The notes beneath the pieces are model-generated. The model did no database searches, was not told the DNA's origin, and was given only the letters and a program-made list of their open reading frames with translations. Shown piece after piece: positions 41,066-48,777 of a stretch of 56,906 nt of DNA; position 1 is the stretch's first letter; the number at the start of each line of letters is the position of its first letter. Source of the DNA: Nitrospiria bacterium. GTDB taxonomy: Bacteria > Nitrospirota > UBA9217. Where the stretch lies: NCBI GenBank assembly GCA_919902495.1, contig CAKKRC010000049.1, positions 1 to 56,906 of the forward strand, read 5' to 3'. Both the position numbers and the translations under genes were made by a program.

Positions 41066-41977
41066 ATGAGGATTTGGCTGAATGCATTACTGTCGATGCT
41101 GTTCACCTTTCTTCTGATCACGACAGCGGGCGCGGCGACCGATTCGGCAACGTGCCTGAGCTGTCACGGATCGATGGAAGGGGCTGTCAATGTCAGCAAG
41201 GATAAGTACGAGAAGTCCGTCCATGGTTCCTTTGACTGCGTCATGTGTCACGTAGCGCCCAAGGGCGCACAGCACCAGGGCATGGGCGGCGCTGCGCCGG
41301 ACAAGGCGGTCAAGGAGTTCGCCGCCGCCATCGCGCCGAAGGGGCTCAAGGACACCCTTGCCGCGGCCGCCTGCGTGGGCTGCCATCCGGACAAGGTGGA
41401 GGACTACAAGGGCAGCATTCACGGACAGAACGTGATCGTCAAGAAGTCCGCCGACGGACCGGTCTGCACGAGCTGCCACGGGGTTCCCCACTACATAGAG
41501 AAGCGGCCGAGCATGGCGTCGAAGGTGTACCGATTCAACATCGTCGAAAGCTGCGGCAAATGCCATGAGGAAAAGCACATCACGGAGAAGTACAAGTTCT
41601 CGCCGCTCGTGATGGAGCGGTATAAAGAAAGCTTCCACGGCAGAAAGCTCAAGCTCGGCCATGCGGGCGCTCCGTCCTGCGCCAACTGTCATGGCTCCCA
41701 CGCGATCGTGAGCGCCAAGGACCCGAAGTCGCCCGTCAGCTCGGTCGAGGCCAAGAAGAAGACCTGCGGCAACGCCGCATGCCATCCGGGAGCGACCGAG
41801 AAGTTCGTGGCCGCCATCACCCACCAGCCGCTCCACCCGGTCGCCCACTTTGCCGAGATCGCCCTGATCCTTCTCACCGTGGGCGTGTTCATGTTCATCA
41901 TCATCCATGTGCTTCTTGACATATTCGCGGACATTCGCGACCGTCTGTTCAGGAAGGGAGGCGACCACCATGAATAA
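41066..41977 (+). CDS. Heptaheme c-type cytochrome with C-terminal membrane anchor
   Basis: 303 aa from the ATG at 41066 (AAAGGAG upstream). Signal peptide ends near AGAA. Six CxxCH haem sites are visible (CLSCH, CVMCH, CVGCH, CTSCH, CGKCH, CANCH) and one expanded CGNAACH (CX4CH), so up to seven haems. A C-terminal helix (IALILLTVGVFMFIIIHVLLDIF) anchors it, with a short basic tail. It overlaps the cytochrome b gene by eight bases. Together they look like a quinol-linked periplasmic electron-transfer module; the terminal acceptor is unknown. Haem spacing resembles NapC/NrfH or cytochrome c552-like multihaem proteins only loosely. Confidence 0.93.
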   Translation: MRIWLNALLSMLFTFLLITTAGAATDSATCLSCHGSMEGAVNVSKDKYEKSVHGSFDCVMCHVAPKGAQHQGMGGAAPDKAVKEFAAAIAPKGLKDTLAAAACVGCHPDKVEDYKGSIHGQNVIVKKSADGPVCTSCHGVPHYIEKRPSMASKVYRFNIVESCGKCHEEKHITEKYKFSPLVMERYKESFHGRKLKLGHAGAPSCANCHGSHAIVSAKDPKSPVSSVEAKKKTCGNAACHPGATEKFVAAITHQPLHPVAHFAEIALILLTVGVFMFIIIHVLLDIFADIRDRLFRKGGDHHE

Positions 41978-42680
41978 GAACATTCCGCAGGAGATCCAGC
42001 GGTTCGACCTTTCCGCGCGCATCCAGCATATCATCATGTTCACGACGTTCCTGATCCTGTCCTTCACGGGCTGGGGGCTCAAGTACGCCTACGCCGAGCC
42101 TTCAAGCGCCTGGATCAGCATCTGGGGCGGCCCCAGGGTCGCGGGCATCATCCACCGTATCGCCGGCATCGCCATGCTGCTCGATTTCATCTACCACCAG
42201 TTCTACCTGCTCAACCTGGCGCGGAAGAAGGACCTCCGGCTCACGATCATCCCGATGCCGAAGGACCTGGTGGACATGATCCATCAGTTCATGTACTACT
42301 TCGGCCTCCGGAAGGAGCGGCCTTACTTCGGCAAGTTCACGTACCTCCAGAAGTTCGATTACTGGGCGGTGTACTGGGGCATGTTCATCATCGGGACCTC
42401 GGGCTTCTTCCTCGCGTTCCCGGTGACCGTGTCGGCGCTGTTCCCGACATGGACCCTCGCCTGGGCCTGGGACGTGCTGTTTATCATGCACAGCGATGAG
42501 GCGCTCCTGGCCATCGTGTTCATCCTTATCATCCACTTCTACAATGAACACCTGCGGTCGGAGTATTTCCCCATGAACTGGTTGTGGCTGACCGGCAAGA
42601 TGCCGATCGAACAGTTCAAGCACCATCATCCGGCCGAATACGATCATCTCTACGGCAAGGGTTCGGAGAAGAAGAAGTAG
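41970..42680 (+). CDS. Membrane cytochrome b (b561/formate dehydrogenase gamma-like)
   Basis: 236 aa from the ATG at 41970 (GGAAGGGAGG upstream). Four or so helices with histidines suited to b-type haem: RFDLSARIQHIIMFTTFLILSFTG (first His), VAGIIHRIAGIAMLLDFIYHQFYLL, FDYWAVYWGMFIIGTSGFFLAFPV, and VLFIMHSDEALLAIVFILIIHFYNEHL. This fits the di-haem quinol-oxidising subunit family. With the heptaheme cytochrome it would carry electrons from the quinone pool to the periplasm. Confidence 0.9.
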   Translation: MNKNIPQEIQRFDLSARIQHIIMFTTFLILSFTGWGLKYAYAEPSSAWISIWGGPRVAGIIHRIAGIAMLLDFIYHQFYLLNLARKKDLRLTIIPMPKDLVDMIHQFMYYFGLRKERPYFGKFTYLQKFDYWAVYWGMFIIGTSGFFLAFPVTVSALFPTWTLAWAWDVLFIMHSDEALLAIVFILIIHFYNEHLRSEYFPMNWLWLTGKMPIEQFKHHHPAEYDHLYGKGSEKKK

Positions 42681-42721
42681 CTGTACGCGAGGTTTCCAAC
42701 AGAGAGAACAAAGAATAACAG

Positions 42722-42744
42722 ACGGCGGCCGCTCAGGCCGCCGT
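42722..42744 (+). terminator. Terminator after the cytochrome operon
   Basis: ACGGCGGCC-GCTCA-GGCCGCCGT followed by TCTTATT. The same stem with another loop occurs at 43773-43795. Confidence 0.75.
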
Positions 42745-42811
42745 TCTTATTAATAACTCATGATAGAATTGGTTCATTCGGTATTAAAATCGAAAAGCAA
42801 CGACGGACTTC

Positions 42812-42914
42812 TGTCTCTCGCAAAGCCGCCAAGACGCCAAGAGGTCAAAGTCCTTAGGCTTGTTTTCTTAAAAGCCGTGCTTTTCTTTGCGCCTTTGCGT
42901 CTTTGCGAGAGATG
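42812..42914. repeat. Armed heptamer repeat R15 (CGCAAAG / CTTTGCG)
   Basis: Left arm TCTCGCAAAGCCGCCAAGAC, GCCAAGAGG; right arm CTTTGCGCC, TTTGCGTC, TTTGCGAGAGA. Lies before the DUF4197 gene. Confidence 0.85.
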
Positions 42915-42987
42915 CCTTTTATTTCAGGTTTGTCCGGGTTAGGTCTGTTCAAGTATGTTTCAAACACTATTCTCACGGAGGTGTTCC

Positions 42988-43731
42988 ATGCGCAGCACGG
43001 CTCCCGGTATCATGATCATTGCCGCCACCCTGTTTCTCACGACCGCGGCCCATGCCGACCTGATGGACAAGGCGAAAGCGATGTTGAACAAGGACAAATC
43101 CAAACCGGGCGGGCAGGCCGACGCCACGCCGGACAAGGACATGGTGGCCGCAGGCCTCAAGGAGGCCCTCACCATCGGTTCGCAGAACGCCGTGAAGTCA
43201 GGCGCGCAACCGGACGGGTTTTTCATGAATCCTGCCATCAAGATACCCCTGCCGGAGAAGGTCCAGAAGGTGGAGAAGCCGCTCCGGAAGATCGGCCTCT
43301 CCAAGCAGGTCGATGAGTTCGTGCTGACCATGAACCGGGCGGCCGAGAAAGCGGCGCCGGTAGCGAAGGACATCTTCGTGGGGGCAGTAAAGGAGATGAC
43401 CATCCTGGACGCCATCACCATCCTGAAAGGGGGTGACACGGCGGCCACGGACTACATGCGGTCCAAGACCTACGACAGGCTCTACGGGGCCTTCAAGCCT
43501 CCCGTGACCCAGGCCGTCATGTCCGTGGGCGTTACGAAGGCCTATGCGAACCTGGTCGACAAGGCGAAGAAGACCAGGCTCATCAAGGACGAATCCCTGG
43601 ACCTGGATCACCACGTGACGATCAAGGCGCTGGACGGGCTGTTCTACCTGTTGGGGCAGGAGGAGAAGAAGATCCGGAAGGACCCGGTGGCCCGGGTGAC
43701 GGACCTGTTGAAGAAGGTGTTCGGGAAGTAG
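42988..43731 (+). CDS. DUF4197 exported protein
   Basis: 247 aa from the ATG at 42988 with CGGAGG upstream. Signal peptide ends at AHA. The mature part matches the DUF4197 pattern closely: AGLKEALTIGSQNAV, PDGFFMNPAIKIPLPEKVQKVEKPLRKIGLSKQVDEF, MNRAAEKAAPVAKDIF, ILKGGDTAATDYMRSKTYDRLY, SVGVTKAYANLV and the C-terminal DGLFYLLGQEEKKIRKDPVARVTDLLKKVFG. The family is periplasmic and helical with no established function. Confidence 0.93.
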   Translation: MRSTAPGIMIIAATLFLTTAAHADLMDKAKAMLNKDKSKPGGQADATPDKDMVAAGLKEALTIGSQNAVKSGAQPDGFFMNPAIKIPLPEKVQKVEKPLRKIGLSKQVDEFVLTMNRAAEKAAPVAKDIFVGAVKEMTILDAITILKGGDTAATDYMRSKTYDRLYGAFKPPVTQAVMSVGVTKAYANLVDKAKKTRLIKDESLDLDHHVTIKALDGLFYLLGQEEKKIRKDPVARVTDLLKKVFGK

Positions 43732-43772
43732 CGCTTTTATTTATATAGTAGGACTCAGGAAGGGAAATGCGA

Positions 43773-43795
43773 ACGGCGGCCGATGAGGCCGCCGT
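43773..43795. terminator. Hairpin terminator between DUF4197 gene and vapC
   Basis: ACGGCGGCC-GATGA-GGCCGCCGT, then TATTTTGTT on the plus strand; lies between convergent genes. Confidence 0.75.
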
Positions 43796-43827
43796 TATTT
43801 TGTTGGAGCTTTAGAACAGGGAAGGGG

Positions 43828-44202
43828 CTATTTATGTGAGGCGATCGAGTAGCGCACGCCGAGTGTCGCGGCTGCATCGCCGAGCCGTTTATCAAGGGTC
43901 CAAAGGGGCGCGTGTGATAAGAAGGATGACGCAAGCAGATGTGCATCGATGTATCCGAGGCCCCTGCCCATCAGACGGTGTCGTTCAATGAACTGCAGGA
44001 CCTCATCGTCTTCGGCAAAGCGAACGACGGGGAGTGTCCGAAGCAAGGAGAGGATGTCCGATCGGTTCCTGAGGTTGCCGCACGCAAGTTCGCCGATGAT
44101 GAAGGGATGGCAGAGAACCTGGCCCTCGCTCAAGGCAGGGTCAAGCCCGACCATACCCCGCCTCAAGTGGTCGACCCATACCGACGTATCGACGAGGACC
44201 AT
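43828..44202 (-). CDS. vapC: PIN-domain toxin VapC
   Basis: 124 aa. VLVDTSVWVDHLR (first acidic pair), FIIGELACGNLRNR (Glu), GRGLGYIDAHLLASS (Asp), LWTLDKRLGDAA (last Asp): a complete PIN nuclease of the VapC type. It starts one base after the vapB stop. It is probably an RNase restrained by VapB. Confidence 0.92.
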   Translation of the reverse strand: MVLVDTSVWVDHLRRGMVGLDPALSEGQVLCHPFIIGELACGNLRNRSDILSLLRTLPVVRFAEDDEVLQFIERHRLMGRGLGYIDAHLLASSFLSHAPLWTLDKRLGDAAATLGVRYSIASHK

Positions 44203-44203
44203 A

Positions 44204-44401
44204 CTACTTTCCCGCTGCCCTTCTGCGGGGGATCGGTTTCAGGCCTTTTTCTGACCCTCCCAGACGGGCAAGGCGCTTCCCGTTCTCGATCGCGATCAAG
44301 GACTCGAGCCCGCGCCTGACAAGGGATGTCTTTTCCTTGATGCCGGTCAATTTTGCTGCCCTGCTCAACAGGTCGTCCTCTATATTCAGGGTGGTTCGCA
44401 T
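44204..44401 (-). CDS. vapB: Antitoxin VapB
   Basis: 65 aa from the ATG at 44401, which has GGAGG upstream. MRTTLNIEDDLLSRAAKLTGIKEKTSLVRRGLESLIAI matches the VapB type with a ribbon-helix-helix N-terminus; the basic tail (PIPRRRAAGK) follows. Together with VapC it should bind the palindrome upstream. Confidence 0.9.
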   Translation of the reverse strand: MRTTLNIEDDLLSRAAKLTGIKEKTSLVRRGLESLIAIENGKRLARLGGSEKGLKPIPRRRAAGK

Positions 44402-44419
44402 GGCGCCTCCAGGAATGAT

Positions 44420-44447
44420 ATGCATATAATGATGCTATAATATGCAT
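44420..44447. promoter_or_regulatory. VapBC operator palindrome
   Basis: ATGCATAT (44420-44427) and ATATGCAT (44440-44447) with a 12-nt centre, directly upstream of vapB. TTGACA about 20 bases further upstream on the minus strand fits a promoter overlapping it. Confidence 0.65.
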
Positions 44448-44543
44448 CAATCAGATGCCTTTGTCAAGGTGTTCGGAAGCTGGATCATGCGGGAAATCTG
44501 AGTGAAGGGGAGAACGACGAGTTCATACGCCGCTCTTTTGCGC

Positions 44544-44891
44544 TTATGCTTTCCGGTGTGCCGGCGCCTTTCCCCGGTCCAATGCGTCGAGGAATTCCCG
44601 GACCGGCGCGGGATCGCATTTCCGCATCAACGAGCCGACATACCGCATTTGCCGGCCAAGCGGGCCGTGTTTTTTTATGGTCTTCGCCGCCTTCACGGCC
44701 TTGAGAACTTCTTCGGGCAGACCGATCCGGCAGAGCTGTGAGTCGGACAGCTTCACCAGCCGTTCGCCCAGGTCCTGCAGGGACTGTACCGCTTTTTTCT
44801 GCTGCGTTCTGCTCAAGAGCGCCGGCTGCTCTCCCTGCTCCTGCCCCGGTTTCGCCGTCTTCTTCAGGTCTTTTTTCCTTACCAGTCCCAT
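44544..44891 (-). CDS. DarP/YjgA-like ribosome-associated protein
   Basis: 115 aa from the ATG at 44891. LQDLGERLVKLSDSQLCRIGLPEEVLKAVKAAKTIKKHGPLGRQMRYVGSLMRKCDPAPVREFLDAL follows the DUF615 pattern. The E. coli protein (about 183 aa) acts in late 50S assembly. This copy lacks part of the N- and C-terminal helices of the E. coli form, so it is shorter than usual. It is on one message with the thioesterase gene, 10 bases apart. Confidence 0.8.
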   Translation of the reverse strand: MGLVRKKDLKKTAKPGQEQGEQPALLSRTQQKKAVQSLQDLGERLVKLSDSQLCRIGLPEEVLKAVKAAKTIKKHGPLGRQMRYVGSLMRKCDPAPVREFLDALDRGKAPAHRKA

Positions 44892-44901
44892 GCCTTCACC
44901 T

Positions 44902-45330
44902 TTATGTTCCCTTCCGGGTGATCTTCTCCTGCATCTTCGAATCGAACATCTCTTTGTTGATGACAAAGCGTTCGTGTTTTCCCTTGGAGATCAGCTCCAC
45001 GCCGTCGTGGGCCTCGACCTCGAACAGCAGCCGCCGTTTATCGACCTCGATCAGTTTTACCTTCGCGGTGACGTCAAAGCCCGCCGGGGTCGCGGCAACA
45101 TGGCTGACGTCGATATGGGTGCCGACGCTCTGTTCAGCCGGCCAGTCGAGGTGCGGATTGATCGCTTGGATGCAGGCCCACTCGAGAAAACCCACGAGGA
45201 AGCCCGTCGCGAACACCTCCGGCATTTCCTGAAATTCAGCTGATTCAGGGTAGAGCGCGGGGACGGTCTTTGTGCCGGGGACATGAAAGGTGAAGGTTGA
45301 TTCGATCCCGGGTTTCAATGTGTCCTTCAT
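44902..45330 (-). CDS. FlK-like hot-dog thioesterase
   Basis: 142 aa. PEVFATGFLVGFLEWACI has Thr42 and Glu50, the same numbers as the catalytic Thr and Glu of fluoroacetyl-CoA thioesterase FlK; GTHIDVSHVAATPAG supplies the likely catalytic His77. The strand pattern (GFDVTAKVKLIEVDKRRLLFEVEAHDG) fits a single hot-dog domain. Most family members are not fluoroacetate-specific, so the acyl-CoA substrate is open. It is followed by the darP-like gene. Confidence 0.85.
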   Translation of the reverse strand: MKDTLKPGIESTFTFHVPGTKTVPALYPESAEFQEMPEVFATGFLVGFLEWACIQAINPHLDWPAEQSVGTHIDVSHVAATPAGFDVTAKVKLIEVDKRRLLFEVEAHDGVELISKGKHERFVINKEMFDSKMQEKITRKGT

Positions 45331-45337
45331 AAGCGTT

Positions 45338-46699
45338 TTATTCCTCCTCCAGCCCGTACTTCTTGAGCTTCCGCCAGAGCGAGACGCGGTCGATGCCGAG
45401 GATCTGCGCGGCCAGGGTCTTGTTGCCGCCGGCCTCGTTCAGCACCCACTTGATGTAGGTCATCTCCTGTTCTTCCAGTGAAGGGATCTTCCCCTCCACT
45501 TTCCGGAAGGTCTTGAGGCTCAGCTCTTTCAGGTGTTCCGGCAAATGGGCCAGCTCGATGGTGTCTCCATTGGCGAGGGCGATCCCGCGCTCAATGATGC
45601 TTTCCAGTTCCCGTACATTGCCCGGGAAACCGTACTCCGTAAGCAGGCCGATCACCTCTTCCGCGATCTCCTGCACGGGCTTCTTCAGGGCATCCGCGTA
45701 CTTCTTCAGAAAATAATAGGACAGGAGGGGGATGTCCGCCTTCCGGCCGGAAAGCGGGGGAAGGTGCAGCGATACGACATTCAGACGGTAGTAGAGGTCC
45801 TGCCGGAACGGGGCCTGTCCCGGCGCTTCGAGCGGTTCCTGCTCGGCGGCGGCGATGATCCGCACATCAGTCTTGACGGACCGTGTCCCGCCGATGCGCT
45901 GGATCTCCTTCGCTTCGAGCACCCGGAGCAGCTTTGCCTGGACCGGTAGATGCATCGCGGTGATCTCTCCAAGAAAGAGCGTTCCGCCCGCAGCTTCCTC
46001 GATGGCGCCTTTCTTCGCGGCCGGCCCATCCGGAGACATGCCTTTTTCATGGCCGAACAGTTCGTCCGCGAGCTTTTCCTCGGTGAAGCTTCCGCAGTGT
46101 ACGGCAACGAAGGGATGTTCGAAACGCTTGCTCTTGGCATGGATCGAGCGCGCGAAGAGCTCTTTCCCCGTGCCTTTCTCTCCGATGATGAGCACATTGG
46201 ATTCAACGAGCGCGACCTGACGGGCGGTATCCAAGGGCTTCTGCATCGCCCGGTCACGGCTGATGATCCCGCCTTCTCCCGGGAAGTCCTCAGCGCGTTC
46301 CTTCAGACGCTTGATCCCTTTCTTCATTTCGACGCGACTGACGGCCTCGGAGACCGCCTTCCTCACCTCGTCGAGCTTGAAGGGCTTCGCGATATAGGAG
46401 AACGCCCCGTGCTTCATCGTCTCGACGGCCGCCTCCAGCGTCGCGTACCCGGTGATCATGATGACCTCGGTGTCGGGTTGGCGCTCGCGGCATTTTTTCA
46501 ATACCTGCATGCCGTCCACCTTCTCCATACGCATGTCGGTAAGCACCACGTCGAACTGCTGTTCATCGAGATAGCGGATGGCATTCGAGCCGCTCTGCGT
46601 GCCCACGACCTCGTAGCCTTCCTTTTTCATGATGTACTCGAGGTTCTTGAGCGCCACACGCTCATCATCAACGATCAATATCTTTGCAGGATTATTCAT
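45338..46699 (-). CDS. NtrC-family response regulator with degenerate sigma-54 motifs
   Basis: 453 aa from the ATG at 46699. Receiver domain with Asp55 (VVLTDMRMEK) and the conserved Lys in YIAKPFKLDE. AAA+ domain with Walker A GEKGTGKELFARS, but the GAFTGA loop is replaced by GMSPDGP and Walker B has LFLGEI where LFLDEI is normal. Later elements are intact (RQDLYYRLNVVSLHLPPLSGRKADI, GFPGNVRELESIIERG). A C-terminal HTH (GNKTLAAQILGIDRVSLWRKL) remains. GAFTGA contacts sigma-54 and the Walker B Asp is needed for ATP hydrolysis, so this protein probably binds DNA but cannot open sigma-54 promoters. Partner is the kinase at 46923-48479. Confidence 0.93.
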   Translation of the reverse strand: MNNPAKILIVDDERVALKNLEYIMKKEGYEVVGTQSGSNAIRYLDEQQFDVVLTDMRMEKVDGMQVLKKCRERQPDTEVIMITGYATLEAAVETMKHGAFSYIAKPFKLDEVRKAVSEAVSRVEMKKGIKRLKERAEDFPGEGGIISRDRAMQKPLDTARQVALVESNVLIIGEKGTGKELFARSIHAKSKRFEHPFVAVHCGSFTEEKLADELFGHEKGMSPDGPAAKKGAIEEAAGGTLFLGEITAMHLPVQAKLLRVLEAKEIQRIGGTRSVKTDVRIIAAAEQEPLEAPGQAPFRQDLYYRLNVVSLHLPPLSGRKADIPLLSYYFLKKYADALKKPVQEIAEEVIGLLTEYGFPGNVRELESIIERGIALANGDTIELAHLPEHLKELSLKTFRKVEGKIPSLEEQEMTYIKWVLNEAGGNKTLAAQILGIDRVSLWRKLKKYGLEEE

Positions 46700-46730
46700 T
46701 TGTATAACCTCAGAACAGAAATACCCTCTT

Positions 46731-46917
46731 GCCACGGAGGCAGGTCGACACGGTGAAAATAAAAACCTTTGACACGGATAAAATCCGATAGAAACTATGA
46801 TAACGGCGGATACGGCAACTGCTTATATCATATTTCATCCGAGTTGTTTCCGGTCTTCTTTTCCCTGTCCCCCTGTCGGTTCTTCTTTGTCCCCGCGTCT
46901 CCGCGTCCCCGTGTCGG
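46731..46917. repeat. Armed repeat R16 (GACACGG) with shared core
   Basis: Left arm GCCACGGAGGCAGGTCGACACGG then TTTGACACGG; right arm CCGCGTCTCCGCGTC and CCCGTGTCGG. Contains the 19-nt block (46795-46813) shared with R13. Lies between the regulator and kinase genes. Confidence 0.78.
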
Positions 46918-46922
46918 CTTTT

Positions 46923-48479
46923 TCACTTCACCGGCAGTCTGATCAGGAACGTTGTGCCTTTTCCCGGTTCGCTGCTGACCGCGATGCATCCGTCATGCTC
47001 CTCGATGATCTCATGGACGATGTAGAGCCCGAGCCCGGAACCCTTGCCCACGTCCTTGGTAGAGAAGAACGGGTCGAAGACCTTGGGGAGGACCTCGGCG
47101 GGGATCCCGGCACCGTTATCCATGAACTCGATGTCCACGGTGTCATCTTCGATGGTGCATTTGCCGCGGTACTTGAGATACGTGGTGATCCCCGTGTCGT
47201 CGTCCGCCTTGTCCACGGCGCGGCGCTTCCGGGCTCCGATGGAAATGGCGCCATTTCCCGTGACCGCCTCGATGGCGTTCTTGATGAGGTTCAGGAATGC
47301 CTGCTGGATCCGCTGCTTGTCGGCAGTGATGGAAATATCGTCCGGCACGTTCAGGGTGATGGTCACGTTCTTGGGCATCTGTCCTTTCACGAACCGGATG
47401 GTCTCCTCCAGCGTGTCTCTGAGCGGCAGGGACTGCTTGCTGAAATCCATGGTGCGTGAGAACTCGAGGAGGGACCGCACGATGTTCCGTGCCCGGTCCG
47501 TCTGCTCGTTGATCTGGCTGACCAGCTCGATCATAAACGCTGAATCCGGGACCGGTGTTGCCTGTCGTGTCCCCTGAGCCCTGACCCCTGACCCTTGACC
47601 CTCCTTCAGTTCCTCTGAAAGGATCTGTCCCGACGAAGAGATGTTCGAAAGGGGATTGTTCAGCTCATGGGCCACCCCCGAGAGGAGCGTGCCGAGCGAG
47701 GCGAGCTTTTCCGACCGGACAAGATGGCGCTGCCGGAGCTCGAGCTCGCGGATCATCCTGTTGAAGGCCCGGGTAAGCGAGACGATCTCCTGCTCATGGG
47801 ACCCGATCTGGATGTTGACGAACTTCCCATCAGCGATCTCGTCCATGGTCGTCTCGATGCGCTGCAGGGGCAGCAGGACGATCCGGGAAAGGACCCTGCC
47901 CGCGATGACCACCAGGACGGCAAGCACCACGATCGATCCGATGACGATCCTCTGGGTACCATGGCTTTGCTCGATGAGGCTCTTGCGTTCGCTCATTTCG
48001 ACGTCCAGGGCAGCGGTCGTGATGTTGTCCCCGATGCTCCGTATCCTGAAGTCGATCATGTTCTTGCGCTCCTGGATGGACGGGGCGAAGGTGAAGGATA
48101 TCTTGCCGGAGAGGGCAAAGTGCCGCTCCATCTGCTCCCGGTACTGGTCAAGGAGCTTCTGGACGGCCTGGATGCGGTCGGGGGACGCGATGGTGTCGAA
48201 CCGTTTGCTCTTCATGACGAGCAGGTCCTGTGCCTGGGCAATGTATCGCGCATTCTCCCGGTAGTCGGTCTGCCGCTCATAGAGCAGGTAGTTCTTCTCG
48301 AAGCGCCTTACCTCGAGGACGGTATCGAGGAACTCATGGACCGCGGCGCCGAAGATCATCCTCGTTTCCATGAATTCCATCTGCGCCAGCGTGATGATGG
48401 AAAGGCCGATGACCATCCCCATGAAGGCATAGTATCCGAAGGTGATCTTTTGCCGTATGCTGAGCTTTGCGTTGACCAT
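46923..48479 (-). CDS. Sensor histidine kinase, partner of the degenerate regulator
   Basis: 518 aa from the ATG at 48479. Two membrane helices (FGYYAFMGMVIGLSIITL; IVIGSIVVLAVLVVIAGRVL) frame a periplasmic helical sensor of about 160 residues; a HAMP domain follows (~205-260). HisKA with phospho-accepting His271 ([13 protein letters not shown]); ATPase with N box FLNLIKNAIEAV, G1 MDNGAGIP, F box VFDPFFSTK and G2 GSGLGLYI. The loop between the two DHp helices is enlarged by about 15 residues (GQGSGVRAQGTRQATP) encoded by a 7-nt tandem array. Divergent from the second kinase. Confidence 0.93.
   Translation of the reverse strand: MVNAKLSIRQKITFGYYAFMGMVIGLSIITLAQMEFMETRMIFGAAVHEFLDTVLEVRRFEKNYLLYERQTDYRENARYIAQAQDLLVMKSKRFDTIASPDRIQAVQKLLDQYREQMERHFALSGKISFTFAPSIQERKNMIDFRIRSIGDNITTAALDVEMSERKSLIEQSHGTQRIVIGSIVVLAVLVVIAGRVLSRIVLLPLQRIETTMDEIADGKFVNIQIGSHEQEIVSLTRAFNRMIRELELRQRHLVRSEKLASLGTLLSGVAHELNNPLSNISSSGQILSEELKEGQGSGVRAQGTRQATPVPDSAFMIELVSQINEQTDRARNIVRSLLEFSRTMDFSKQSLPLRDTLEETIRFVKGQMPKNVTITLNVPDDISITADKQRIQQAFLNLIKNAIEAVTGNGAISIGARKRRAVDKADDDTGITTYLKYRGKCTIEDDTVDIEFMDNGAGIPAEVLPKVFDPFFSTKDVGKGSGLGLYIVHEIIEEHDGCIAVSSEPGKGTTFLIRLPVK
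47572..47603 (-). repeat. 7-nt tandem array inside the kinase gene
   Basis: Plus-strand units CCTGAGC, CCTGACC, CCTGACC, CTTGACC at 7-nt steps; on the coding strand GGTCAGG words. Same word family as the intergenic array at 16957-16976. It encodes the loop extension after His271 helix 1. Confidence 0.88.
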
Positions 48480-48630
48480 GGTTTCGTCCCGGTGCTGCGT
48501 TCGAGCGGCCACGTCTTCGTTTCTGCAAGGATGCCGAGTGAAGAAGCCTAATGCTGCCATCCTGCTGCCGGACCAGCGCAATGATGCATTTTACAACACA
48601 ACCGGCGAATACGCAACTGCCCGGTTCCTT

Positions 48631-48704
48631 GCCGCAAAAAGGCACAAAACACGCAAAAAGCCTTGCTGCTTCCCTTTTTGCGCCTCTTGCGCTTTATTGC
48701 GGCT
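48631..48704. repeat. Armed repeat R17 (GCAAAAAG)
   Basis: Left arm GCCGCAAAAAGGCACAAAAC, ACGCAAAAAG; right arm CTTTTTGCGCCTCTTGCGC, TTTATTGCGGC. Lies between the two divergent kinase genes, where their promoters must be. Confidence 0.8.
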
Positions 48705-48777
48705 ACTATTCTTGCTTCTGACTTCCCGGTTGCTTTGGCGGCCCGGACAGGATTTCCTGTTGCCTCCAGGGAGCTCA

